This document shows positions 25,838-36,359 of a DNA stretch of 64,000 nt, one piece after another. The translations under genes were made by a program, and so were the position numbers. Origin of the DNA: Rhineura floridana (taxonomy: Eukaryota > Chordata > Lepidosauria > Squamata > Rhineuridae); NCBI RefSeq assembly GCF_030035675.1, contig NC_084483.1, positions 1 to 64,000 on the forward strand, written 5' to 3'. The notes below the pieces were generated by a model, which saw nothing but the letters and a program-made list of their open reading frames with translations, made no database searches and was not told where the DNA came from. Within the stretch, counting starts at the first letter, position 1. Each line of letters begins with the position of its first letter.

Positions 25838-27033
25838 TTCCAGGCCCAATTCAAGGTGTTGGTTCTGACCTTTAAAACCCTATACGGTTTCGGCCCAGTC
25901 TATCTGAAGGAGCACCTCCAACATCATCAGGGATGCCCCGCATGTTCTTTTAGATAACCATCATTCCCCTTGGGAAACAATGATTCATCATAAATTATCA
26001 ATGTTAGGTCTGTCTCCTTTATACATATCACAACTGAATTATGAAACTGCTAGAGAAATAGTTAAACAATGAATTAAAGATATAGACTTTCAGAACCAGC
26101 TACTTCTTATCAAGAAGCAAAGACATAACCCCAAATATTGTACATTAATGTCGTATTTGACGACCCTGGACCTCCCTAAATACCGTAGAGCATTTACTCT
26201 AATGAGATTAAATATCTTGCCCTCTGCTATTCTTTTTGGCAGATATAATAAAATCCCTTATTCAGAGAGATTATGCCCTTGCGATATGAAAGAACCTGAA
26301 TCTAATGCTCATGTCCTTTTTCGTTGTTTATACTATCAAGATTTGAGAAGCAAATTAATTTCTCCCTTTTTACGATCATTTCCAGGCAGGGACCAAGCTT
26401 TTTATCTAAACTATCTCTTAGGTGATCATTTAACTGAGGTGTCTTTAGTAGTTGCTAAATTTAGTGCTGCGGCCATCCAAATTAGGAAAATTAAAATGAC
26501 TCAACTATCTGATAATTAAATTTTACATTGTTTTTAATGAATTCAAACACCTATGTACAGTGATGTATTATGATCGTTTTAATATTTCTATGTGATTTTA
26601 AGTGACTCTGTATGTCTTTTTCTGATTGGTCTATTGACTGTAATAAATCAAATCAATCAATCAAATCAATCAAATCATCAGGGATGCTGCTCAACAAGAT
26701 CAGCCTCAAAAGGCCTTCTCTCTATCCTACCAGTTAAAACAGCTAGACTGGTGAGAACTAGGGAGAGGGCTTTTTCAATTGTGGCCCCCACTCTGTGGAA
26801 TTCTCTCCCAAATGGTTTCCGTCATGCCCCTGCTATGATGAGCTTCTGCCGGGCCTTGAAGACCTGGCTCTTCAGGCAGGCTTTTGGGGTGGGTTAGGTT
26901 TTATTATTGTTGTTGAGATTTTTAATGTTTTAATGTATTTGTATGTTTTTACTTTGTATGTTGCCCAGAGTGGCTGGACAGCCAGCCAGATGGGCGACTA
27001 ATAAATTTAATAAATAAATAAATAAATAAACAT
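25838..27033 (+). mobile_element. L2-type LINE 3' end, split by a later LINE insertion
   Basis: The left piece (25,838-25,936) encodes YGFGPVYLKEHL, and the right piece (26,674-27,033) encodes RAFSIVAPTLWNSLPNGF followed by a LKTWLFRQAF end. Both are typical of the C-terminus of L2-clade LINEs. The element ends in a short tail with the stem ttgcccagagtggctgg / ccagatgggcgac and then an (AATA)n run. No endonuclease or reverse transcriptase core remains. The break in the middle is the nested element at 25,937-26,673. Confidence 0.75.
25937..26673 (+). mobile_element. 5'-truncated non-LTR LINE nested in the L2 copy
   Basis: It is flanked by an exact 14-bp direct repeat, atcatcagggatgc, at 25,923-25,936 and 26,674-26,687. 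A 123-codon frame (26,148-26,519) ends with a zinc-knuckle-like CPC-H-C segment (RLCPCDMKEPES, then HVLFRC). It is closely related to the C-terminus of the LINE on the minus strand at 38.2-40.1 kb. The 3' end is a gtaataaatcaa segment plus a (TCAA)n-like tail. The 5' part is missing and the sequence before 26,148 is decayed. I do not assign the LINE clade. Confidence 0.85.
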
Positions 27034-27231
27034 GAAGTTAGCAATAGACTTTTAATAAGCACAATACATATCAAAGAAATAAGTTGGGCATGAGAGGACA
27101 GCAGTTACTTCCTTGTAGAGGACTTGTGTACCTGCAAATGCACACATGGGCACATGCACACTTACCACACATTTACCACAAATGAGGGCAAAAAGGCCCT
27201 GAAAACAGTTAGTCCTTCAAAGTCTTCATAG

Positions 27232-27491
27232 CAAATTTACTTCAGTAAAGCATGATATAGCACAGTGGGGAGGAGAGCTTGTTTGGGAGTCCAGAGTGTG
27301 TGAGTTCAAATCCCCGCTCGTGTCTCCTGGGTGTCAAGGGCCAGCTAAAGATCACCCCACAGTGAGTGGCTCAAGGGTTAAGTGCCCTGCCACCTGTGCA
27401 GCCGTGGGCAAGCTGCGTAGGCCCAAGGAGCCCAGTTGCCCCCCAGCTATCAGTTGTGGACAAGGAAGGGGCAAGCTGTGGCAAGCTGAGC
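27232..27491 (+). mobile_element. tRNA-headed SINE
   Basis: A tRNA-like head with a B-box-like gagttcaaatcc (27,301-27,312) is followed by a body containing tcaagggccagctaaagatc and gggcaagctgc. This layout resembles SINEs found widely in squamates. Its 3' end abuts the target site of the hAT element. There is no clear poly-A tail, so the right boundary is approximate. Confidence 0.6.
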
Positions 27492-28782
27492 CAGTGGCAT
27501 CACTAGGGTTGGTGTCACCCGGTGCGGTAACTCATGGTGTCACCCCCGTGGACCTCCTCCCGTACCAGACCATACAGAATCCTTAGTAATTTTTTTGTAC
27601 TAATGTTACTCGTAAATCGTAACTCCCGTATATAATATATATATATAATGTAATAGCAATAGTAGTGACATAAACAACTAGCAAAATTAAAATTACACCT
27701 TTAAATTACAATATCATATGCAAAGCCTAGATATATTTACATTTATACATAGTTTCATGTGGTTAAACTGAAAATTCACCACTGAGATTAGGGAGCAGAA
27801 GGAATATGGCAAGCAGGGCCGCCCCTAGACTGGTTGTAAGTAAGGAGGTAGGCAGGCCAGACTGGCAGATGGGGGTTGGCTGAGGGCAGACTTAGCTTGG
27901 TGGGGTGGTGCCCTACTTGCCCTAATTATTGAATCAGCCTCCAGTAGAACTTCAGTGTCGTCCCCTCAGTTATTTTGGGAGTTAATGGCATTCCATATGA
28001 GAATCATGGTTCCACACACACACACTACTGCAGGGCAGTAGTGCAGATTTAGGAACTTATACTGTTGTGTAATTTTTATAGAGGTGAAAGAGCCAGGCTT
28101 ATTTTGTCCCTTAATTGCTCCCTTCCTAGGAAGACTTTAGAAAGGTTTAGAGCTTTCCTAGACACTGATAACGCAACCTGAACCTCATGTAACCAGTAGG
28201 GCTGGGAAGGACTCCAGTCTGAAACCATGGAGAGCCACTGCCAGTCAGTGTAGACAATCCTGAGCTAGATGGACCAAATGACATAAGGCAGCCTTCTATG
28301 GGTGGTATTCAACTCAGTCCTACTCAGAGGAGGCCCACTGAAATTAATGGACCTAAGTTACAGTGCAATCCAATATATGTCTACTCAGAAGTAAGCTCCA
28401 TTAGGTTCAATGGGACTTACTCCTATGTAAGTGTGGATAAGAGAAAAATCAACTCATTTGAAATGTGGTGCTGGAGGAGAGCTTTGCGCATACTAAGGAC
28501 TGCAAAAAGGACAAATAATTGGGTGTTAGAACAAATTAAACCAGAACTGTCACTAGAAGCTAAAATGATTAAACTGAGGTTATCCTACTTTGGACACATC
28601 ATGAGAAGTCATGATTCACTAGAAAAGACAATAATGCTAGGAAAAACAGAAGGGAGTGAAAAAGAGGAAGGCCAAACAAGAGATGGATTGATTCTGTAAA
28701 GGAAGCCACAGACCTGAACTTACAAGATCTGAACAGGGTGGTTCATGACAGATGATCTTGGAGGTAGCTGATTCATAGGGTC

Positions 28783-29113
28783 AAAGCAGAGGGTGGCTAG
28801 GATCCAAAAGAGAAACCAAAAAAGGGGTCAAAGACCAAGATGCTGGAAAATAGGAACTTTTATTATAGATAAAACCCAACGCGTTTCAGCCTGTTATCTG
28901 CAGGCTTTCATCAGGGGATAATGGCTTATAAGATTATAAGACCAGCAAATCGCTTTCTGTACAGTGTCAAAACAGAAAGCGATTTGCTGGTCTTATAATC
29001 TAATAAGCCATTATCCCCTGATGAAAGCCTGCAGATAACAGGATGATACACGTTGGGTTTTATCTATAATAAAAGTTCCTATTTTCCAGCATCTTGGTCT
29101 TTGACCCCTTTTT
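28783..29113. mobile_element. Fold-back (long inverted repeat) element inside BovB
   Basis: Two arms of roughly 140 bp are inverted copies. The left arm starts near aaaaaaggggtcaaagacc and the right arm ends with gtctttgaccccttttttg. The arms meet around a short centre near 28,965 between gcgatttgctgg words. An exact 14-bp direct repeat, tgattcatagggtc, lies at 28,769-28,782 and 29,114-29,127. The left end has about 35 extra bases outside the arm. It has no coding capacity. The ribozyme-like motif in the arms suggests derivation from the terminal region of a Penelope-like element; this is inference. Confidence 0.8.
28872..28925 (-). ncRNA. Hammerhead-ribozyme-like motif (type I, minimal stem III)
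   Basis: Read on the minus strand, CTGATGA (28,914-28,908) is followed by AGCCTG, the loop CAGATAA and CAGGCT (a perfect 6-bp stem II). Next come GAAA (28,887-28,884) and CGCGTT, then GGGTTTTATC, which can pair through GGG with the CCC before CTGATGA. These are the conserved hammerhead core pieces in the right order, with the self-complementary ACGCGT giving a very short stem III. Such minimal type I hammerheads are known from Penelope-like elements, where they are thought to work as dimers. The opposite arm (plus strand near 29,020-29,060) keeps CTGATGA and most of stem II but lacks the GAAA match. Activity is untested. Confidence 0.7.
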
Positions 29114-29404
29114 TGATTCATAGGGTCGCCATAAGTCGTAATCGACTTGAAGGCACATAACAACAACAACAAGTGTGTACTGGATTGCAGCCTTAGTCAT
29201 GTCCATTAACTTCAATGGGTCTGCACTGAGTAAAGACTAGCACTGAATACCACCCAATATAATTAAAAACAAAATAAAACATTTAAAACAATTGAAACAA
29301 CTAAAAGCATGTTTAGAATCTTGTTTGGAAGAAGGATTTGGCTAAAATGGGGGGGGAAGGGCTTTGAGATTCCATTATAGCACTCCCCCTCCAAAATTTC
29401 CAGC

Positions 29405-29640
29405 ACTGTTCCCACGTAAGTGTACCTAGGTTTGCAGCCTGAGCAGTAGACCCATTGAAAATATGGGGCATGACTTGATCCATTCAGTTCAATGGCCCTA
29501 CTTTGAGTAGAAGTGAATTGGCTAAATAAAACACAACCCAGTGCTTTATTGCTGATGCGCTTGCAGCCCTGGGCTCTTTTCAAACCATTTATTTCAATGC
29601 CTCTACTCTGAGTAGGGCTACTACACACCCCTCCACTAGG
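29405..29640. repeat. Dispersed squamate-type short repeat
   Basis: The words gacccattgaaaatatgg, cagttcaatggccctacttt and cctctactctgagtaggg match the same palindromic repeat group as 28.3 kb. It is too decayed for exact ends. Confidence 0.45.
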
Positions 29641-30444
29641 TGTAAGCCCCCGTGGAGCTCAACGGGGCTCCCCACCAGGGAAAGTGAGACTAGGCAAGCA
29701 GCAGCCTTGGGGAATCATGACTTACCAGAGCTGGCCTGCTGCTTGCTCGGGGCTGTCCCTAACCGGTAGCGCCCAAGGCCAGCGCATTCTTCTCACACTT
29801 CCCGTCACCCCCTCACCTCCTTCCTTCCACCGCGGCCAGGCAGGGCCACCCGGCCAGCGATTCCGCTGGGGAAGAAGAGAACTGCGTCACTCTGTCACTC
29901 CCGCCTCTCCACTGCCCGGCCCGCATGGGCAGCTGAACGCTGGCTGGCTCGCCAAGAGGCTGGCGTCCAGCCAACCAACCCTCAGCAGCAGCAGCCGCCG
30001 CACACAGCCTAAAGCCAGGAGGGATTTTCTGGGTTGCTTTGCGGCATGCCCAGCCTCAGGCTGCTGGAACTGCAGAGAGGGAGAGAGATCGCACCATTCT
30101 GCCAGCCTGTGAGGCGGCAGGGCAGGTGCTGAGTGAAGAGGGCAGTCACTGCGCTTGCTCCTCTCTCTCTCTCTCTTCCTTGGGTGTGCCTGCCGCTTCC
30201 CGGCGGCGGTGCCTAGGGCGGGGGGCGGCTTGTTGTGTCACCCCCATCTTGTGGTGACACCCGGTGTGGCCCGCACCCACCGCACCGCTGTAGTGATGCC
30301 CCTGAGCTGAGCAGGCCCTAGCCAGCTGGGGAGCAGCAAGTTCAGAGGGAGGCAATGTCCATTTTAAAGCATTACAATGTGGCCACTTAACAGTTACTCA
30401 GCATTGATGTAACATGGCCTGCATATAATTAATGAGATGGAAAA

Positions 30445-30580
30445 TTAAGGTTTGTATTCAATGTTAGTCATACTCACTTAAAGTCAATTGAAATTAATGG
30501 AGATGACTAACTAAGCCCCATTAATTTTGATGGGTCTGTTCTAAATAGAACTTAGTTGGATGCAATCCATTTAATCTTAC
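30445..30580. repeat. Dispersed squamate-type short repeat
   Basis: The stretch with cactcacttaaagtcaattg, ccccattaattttgatgggt and ggatgcaatcc resembles the tactcagaagtaagtcc type repeat seen elsewhere in the window. It is decayed. Confidence 0.4.
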
Positions 30581-30654
30581 TGGGTCAAAATAAAGCTTTG
30601 AGCTTCATGATTTCTTAATAATGAGACAAGTTCCTTGTTTGGAAAACTACTAAC

Positions 30655-31359
30655 AGAATGACTAGGATTGGAATACTACATCAGTAATGCTACATGCGAG
30701 AAGGATCTTGAAATTGTGGTTCACATGCTGAATATGAGCCAACAGTGTGATGTGGCTGGAAAAAAGGCAAATCCTAGTTTAGGCTGCATTAAGAGAGGTA
30801 TAGTTTCCAAATTATGTGAAATATTGGTTCCCCTCTATTCGGCACTGGTTAGGCATCCTGAGTACTGTGTCCAGTTCTGGACACCACACTTTAAGAATGA
30901 TGCAGGCAAGCTGGAACGGGTTCAGAGGAGGGCAACGAGGATGATCAGGGGACTGGAAACAAAGTTCTATGAGGAGAGACTGAAAGAACTGAGCATGTTT
31001 AACCTTGGGAAGAGAAGACTGAGGGGAGATATGGTATCTTCAAGTACTTGAAAGGTTGTCACACAGATGAAGGCTAGGATCTCTTGTCAATCATCCCAGA
31101 GTGCAGGACATGGAATAATGGGCTCAAGTTACAGGAAGCCAGATTTAGGCTGAACATGAGAACAATTTCCTAACTGTTAGAGTGGTATGACAATGGAACC
31201 AATTACCTAGGAAGTGGTGGGCTCTCCAGTACTGGAGGCCTTCAAGAGGCAGCTGGACAACCACCTGTTGGGTATGCTTTAATTTGGATTCCTGCATTGA
31301 GCAGAGGATTAGAGTCAACGGCCTTATAGGCCCCTTCCACCTCTATGATTCTATGATTC
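30655..31359 (+). mobile_element. CR1 LINE 3' fragment
   Basis: The frame holds HPEYCVQFWTPHFKNDAGK, then RVQRRATRMIRGLETKFYEE and LGKRRLRGDM, the classic C-terminus of CR1 ORF2. The 3' UTR that follows includes gaggccttcaagaggcagct. The end is the CR1-specific tandem octamer region, ctatgattctatgattca. The reverse transcriptase core is absent (5' truncation). Confidence 0.9.
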
Positions 31360-31562
31360 ATTAGAAAAGACAATAATGCTGGGAAAAATAGAAGGGAGTA
31401 GAAAAAGAGGAAGACCCAACAAGAGATGGATTGATTCCATAAAGGAAGCCACAGACCTGAACTTACAAGATCTGAACAGGATGGTTCACGACAGATACTG
31501 TTGGAGGTCGCTGATTCATAGGGTTGCCATAAGTCGTAATCAACCTGAAGGCACATAACATA
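31360..31562 (+). mobile_element. Second RTE/BovB-type 3' fragment
   Basis: It directly follows the CR1 end. It encodes LGKIEGSRKRGRPNKRWIDS, then DRYCWRSLIHRVAISRNQ, and ends with cctgaaggcacataacata. This is the same 3' end as the copy at 28.4-29.2 kb. Confidence 0.85.
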
Positions 31563-31639
31563 ATGGGTAGTAAAATGGTGAATGCAATGTAAGCAAGGGT
31601 AAAATGATGCAAAATGGAGCAAAAAAACTTAATTTCACT

Positions 31640-32405
31640 TATACATTCATGGTGTCTGAACTGGTGGTAACTAACCAGGAAGATGTCAACCCAGTGTGCA
31701 GCAACTATTTAAAAAAAGGCAAATTCCATGGTAGTGATCATTAGGAAAGGTATTGAAAATAAAACTGCCACTATCATAATGCTGTTATATAAATCTATGG
31801 TGCGGCCACATTTGGAATACTGTGTACAGTTCTGGTCGCCTCACCTTTAAAAGGATATTGTAGAGAAAAGGGCAACCAAAATGATCAGGGGGCTGGGGCA
31901 ACTTTCCTGGGAGGAAAGGATGCAGCATTTGGGGCTTTTTAATTTACAAAAAAGGCAAGTAAGAGGTGACATGATAGAAGTAAATAAAATTATGCATGGC
32001 ATGGAGAAAGTGGATATAGAAAAGTTTTTTTTCCTTTTCTCATAACACTAGAACTCATGCACATCCAATGAAGCTGGATGTTGGAAGATTTAGGACAGAC
32101 AACAGACAGTACTTCTTCACACAGTGCATAGTTAAACTATGGAATTTGCTTCCACAAGAGACAGGGATGCCCACCAGCTTGGGCGGCTTTAAAAGAGCAT
32201 TAGACAAATTCAGGGAGGATAAGGCTATCAATGGCTACTAGCCATGATGGTTATGTTCTGCCTCCACAGTCGGAGGGGAGAATGCTCTTTGCACTCAGGT
32301 CCTGACAGACTTCCCACAGGCATCAGGTTAGCCACTGTGGTAACAGAATGCTGGACTAGATAGTCCACTGGCCTAATCCAGCAGGCTCTTCTAATGTTTT
32401 TATGA
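31640..32405 (+). mobile_element. CR1-like LINE 3' fragment
   Basis: The sequence matches, base for base over long runs, the 3' third of the LINE at 58.0-60.4 kb: the coding words for KPHLEYCVQFWSPHL-like residues, then ggacagacaacagacagtac, caatggctactagccatgat and a final gctggactagatagtccact. Several changes break the frame. It is an older copy of the same family. Confidence 0.85.
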
Positions 32406-35400
32406 GATTGGGAAGGAAGGTGAGGGAAGAGATGGGATGGAATGAAGGTGAGGTAATGGCAACACCAAAAGATGAAAAGGCAAAAGGAGAGGAAATATTA
32501 TGCTGGTGTGCACCCAGCAAAATTAGTTGCAAGATCTAGAATGCGTAACACATTTTATTTATTTATTTATTTATTTGAGAGTATTTGTTCTTAGGTCCTT
32601 ATCTACTGAAGCATGAAACCTCAAGATCCTTTCTCCAGGGATTAGTCACTCTATTGCAGACCAACTTATGAAGACATGATTCCTGGAGAGGTGTTAGGAC
32701 CTGGTGTGTCCCACTTTATGGCCATGAAATTATCTAAGCCAGCAGTGAGGAACCTTTGGCCCTCCAGATGTTGCTGAACTGCAATTCTGTTGGACTCTAG
32801 ATTGGGGGAGGCTGTTCTAGACAAAGCTATGATTAGCTCATTTTACCAGTTAAAACCAGTGCTTGTGTAGACCACAGATTGTCTTCCAGACAGGTATACT
32901 CTAGTCAAGGGATAGAGAACTGGATCCAGCCACTGTACCAGATCCTGGGTACCCTTACCCTCTGTGGGCCATTCTGACAGGTGAGCAGGACTCACCCACC
33001 TAATTAGGCCCAAAGAAGATTGTCCCCCTGCTCTAGTTCCTTGTTTTGGGTGTATAGAAGTTAGTACCTGGTACTCATTTCTTCTTCTTTTTCTCCCCAC
33101 ATCTTCTAATCTTGTAGACTGGAGAAAAGAAAGGGGCAGGTTAAGGAGGCACCAGGAGGGTTGCATAAAATGAGGTTGGAGGTGTATGTGGACCCTGGGC
33201 CATGGGTTTCCCACCTGTATTCTAGACCAATCACTGATGTTAAGGACCATGGATGTTAAAATTACACATTATGGAGAAAGTCACCCTTCAAAGTGTTTCT
33301 CTAACCTTCCCCCCATGCCTATCAATGGCTTGACGCAGAAAGATTAGCAACTGGCAGTTCTCAGGTGAGTCAAGGAAAAGGCTTCCAGGTTGGTGGAATG
33401 GGCTTTCCTATGGGAAGATCATTTAAAGGTCTTCAGCTTAGGTTGAATAGAGACAGCAGCTGAAGTCCTCTTCAGAGTAACTGGTGGTTACCAGCTGAAG
33501 AGGAGGATCTCAGCCTTCTTGAGCAGAATTTGGGTTCCTTTCTTTTAAAATCATAAATATTGTTCTGCTTTTTTGCCACGTAAATAAACCTTTTTAAAAA
33601 AGCGTCTATCACAAAAGGAATGGAATTGAAGGATTCCACAGCTTTATATATATACTTGCTTTGCCTCTTTAGTTCTTTGACTTTTTGTGGGTTCATTTCC
33701 TTGAAAAGGAAACTCGCACACAATTTTTGCACAAAAGATTCTTGTCCAGGAACTAGCAGGAATATTCTACATACAGGTCACTTGTGCAAAGTTCCACTAT
33801 TGGTTTCTATGTCTATTCCTTCATGTGTTGTCATTTTTATGCCCCTCAACTGGATGATGAAATGTTAATTAGCTGGAACTCACAAGGTTTTGGCTCTGCA
33901 GGAATTAAAAGAGCTGACTTTTTGCAACGACACACATTTTGAGAACTTCCTTCATAGCAGTATGTAAACCAGTTTCTTGCTTGGTAACTGTCCACATCTA
34001 TGGTGCTGAAAGAACCCTGGGTGGCTCAGCAAGAGCAACATTCAATCTCATGGCAATAATTTACTCAGCTAGGGCATACTTAGAGCTTAGTTAAATATTA
34101 CAATACTGGGAAGGGTGCCATCACTATTTTATAAAAACTCTAGTCCTTTTTTCACATGTTTATTAACTATACCAGTACCAGTATTATGCTTGTTGCTGCC
34201 TTGCATGGAATTTTCACCCCTCTGCTCCCTGTGTTTTTGATTCTCCAGATCTATTTTGCAAATTGTTAACTTTCCTTGTTTGCTATGGCTGATATACTGA
34301 GAAGCCTATTTATCATGTTAGTATGACACAGCAAGATGCTTTTCTCACCTATAATTATGCAAGTGTGCTAAGGGTGTGTTCTCAGGATGACTCAACAGAA
34401 ATGACCTACTTTTTAGTATAGCATTAATCACCCATTTGCCTGTACAATCAGGATAATTAATGTTTTCATATCTGTATCTATGTAAAATAAACATTTAAAT
34501 CTACATTTAAGATATAAACTCAAATAATCCAGTAATAATAAACAGGTGCAATGATATGAACTTTGAATAGTATAGTGAACCTTGACAATAAATATGGAAT
34601 ACTGAACAGGTATTCTAGAATGAGTCCAAAATATAAGATTATATTCTAACCGCCCCTATCATCCCCAGCAAGTGATGAAACGTTGTATGCCTCAGTTCAT
34701 CATTATTGTTCTATTTATGATCAATACAGCATAGTGGGTTTTGCATCCACCCAGCAACTGAGAATTTAGGTAAATGTAGGAATAAATAATTCAATGCAAA
34801 TGTGATCTCCACTTTTGAAATAGCTCATACATCTCTTTCTCTCATACACAAACACACTTTTAACCATTCCGCATGCACAATATACATTAGATTGCTTTTG
34901 TAAGTTCCAAGTAGTCTCTCAAAACTACAAATATTATGACATCATTAATATAGATGTTTACTATATTCAACATTTCATGCTGGAAGGAAAAGGAAAGGCA
35001 AATGATGCATTTACTAGGTCTCCAAAAACTACCACCAGTCATTCTAAGCTAATTGCAAAAAATGAATGCTACAATAGGATATAATGGGCTCCTTCTGAGA
35101 GAAAGGGTGGGATATATATATATGGGTCTTGAAATAAATGATAAAAACATACTATATCTTTATGATATAAAGATACTAGCAGCAGCATCTAGTTATACAT
35201 TACATCTACCCACTATTAACTGCCTGTCAGCCAGCATGTCTTGACATTATAGCAGCTGGTAAATGTGTGACTATTCAACTAATCCTGCCTACATTTAACA
35301 CAAACTATCAAAATCTTCTCTTCCTACATACTAATCACTACTCTCTACTTGGCCATTATGTAGAGACTGTACACACATAAGGGCTTAAATTGCAGAATAC

Positions 35401-35820
35401 AGCACAGTGATATGAGACTTTAGTAGCATTAGCAGAATGGATTTAAGTTATGGCAGTGGATGAATTTCAGATGGTATGGATGACCAATCGAGATCTGTCA
35501 AGATCCGTCATCTGGGCTAGAAGAACCACAGGTTTTCCAATCCTTGTGTAGGGCATCCATAAGAGGCTGGAAGGGACCAATGACCATCTAGACCAAACTC
35601 CTCATCTCCATGTCATGAAAGAAAGGACCAACCACTCCACAGAAATTATTGAGAAGATCACTAGAATTCAACACAAGATTCATTCAATCCTCCATCCAGA
35701 TTTCTAAGTTACATAAAATATTCAATTGTTCTGACAGAGCAAGAAATAGTGCATTCAATTCAATTCATTTATTATTATTGTGTGGTATGATCAGAATGTT
35801 AAGATAATTTATTTCTTTAC
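32406..35820. other. Mostly unique non-coding sequence
   Basis: No convincing gene or exon is seen. Small items are an (ATTT)n run at 32,552-32,576, a partial fold-back MITE at 32,738-32,815 (tttggccctccagatgttgc) and a decayed CR1-tail-like stretch near 35,560-35,600 (ggctggaagggaccaatgac). The rest is AT-rich and not recognised. Confidence 0.5.
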
Positions 35821-35824
35821 TAAC

Positions 35825-35912
35825 AACACAATCCTAAACTCCATCTACTCAAAAGTAAAACCTATTGAAGTTAGTGGAGCTTACTCCCACTAAGTGGGGT
35901 TAGGACTGCCAC
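35825..35912. repeat. Dispersed squamate-type short repeat
   Basis: The stretch cacaatcctaaactccatctactcaaaag through ggagcttactcccactaagt carries the tactcagaagtaag / cttactccc pair seen in the other copies. Confidence 0.55.
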
Positions 35913-35929
35913 CTTACTTATTTTTAATC

Positions 35930-36140
35930 ATACATCGTGCATGTTCAGTACATGGGTCATGCAAGCAGTTGACAAATTGTACACAACTAAAACAATAATA
36001 ATAGTTTAAAAGCAACGTACCATTCACTAATAACAAACCAGTAAAAACAGGATAAAAACAAAATCCTATCAGCTCATCCAGCAATCTGAAAGCTTTCCTA
36101 AATGTGAACATTTTGGCTGCCCTCCAAAAACTCACAAGGG
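35930..36140 (-). mobile_element. L2-type LINE 3' remnant
   Basis: The minus-strand frame begins MSFWRAAKMFTFRKAFRLLD, similar to the ALKTWLFRQAF end of the L2 copy at 26.8 kb. It is short and decayed. Confidence 0.4.
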
Positions 36141-36359
36141 TCAGCCAGATGCATCCTTCTGCAGAAGGACTCTCAAAGAGAAGATGCTACCCATAGAGAA
36201 GGGCTATGATGTGGCTCCCACTATGCATATGTTAACAAAGGAAGTAACCCATGAGCAGGTCCTTGACCTCAGATAATTTTAGTGCAAGTAGGGGAGTATC
36301 TAAGAAGAGACACTTTTTGCAGTAGCCTGGTCCCAGACCATTTCAGACTTTGAAAGTCA

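Larger units (their letters stand above)
28436..29170 (+). mobile_element. RTE/BovB-type LINE 3' fragment
   Basis: The frame opening at 28,436 reads FEMWCWRRALRILRTAKRT, then KLRLSYFGHIMRSHDSLEKT, which is the C-terminal part of BovB-type reverse transcriptase ORFs. The element ends with cgacttgaaggcacataaca and an (ACA)n tail. The 7-bp repeat aagtgtg at 28,429-28,435 and 29,171-29,177 brackets it. It is 5'-truncated and interrupted by the fold-back element at 28,783-29,113. Confidence 0.85.
28298..29256. mobile_element. Palindromic dispersed repeat split by a BovB insertion
   Basis: The left end reads gggtggtattcaactcagtc and the right end (29,207-29,256) carries actgaataccaccc, so the ends are inverted copies of each other. 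The inner part has gtctactcagaagtaagc and ttcaatgggacttactcc, words that recur in many short repeats of this window (for example 29.4-29.6, 35.8, 43.3, 49.0 and 60.6 kb). The halves 28,298-28,435 and 29,171-29,256 are separated by the BovB fragment. I infer a MITE-like element common in squamates but cannot name its family. Confidence 0.65.
27492..30304. mobile_element. Non-autonomous hAT-type DNA transposon with nested elements
   Basis: The left end is CAGTGGCATCACTA and the right end is TAGTGATGCCCCTG, inverted repeats that match at all but one position. Beyond them, GGTGTCACCCGGTG on the left pairs with a similar block (gacacccggtgtggc) on the right. The 8 bp on each side are identical: agctgagc at 27,484-27,491 and 30,305-30,312. 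CAGTGG ends and an 8-bp target duplication are the hallmark of hAT elements. No transposase frame is visible inside, so it moved in trans. About 1 kb of its 2.8 kb is later insertions. Its right part (29.65-30.3 kb) is GC-rich. Confidence 0.85.

Noticed and set aside
34650-34740. Second hammerhead-like site (gtgatgaaacgttg)
   Set aside because: CTGATGA and a stem II are missing.
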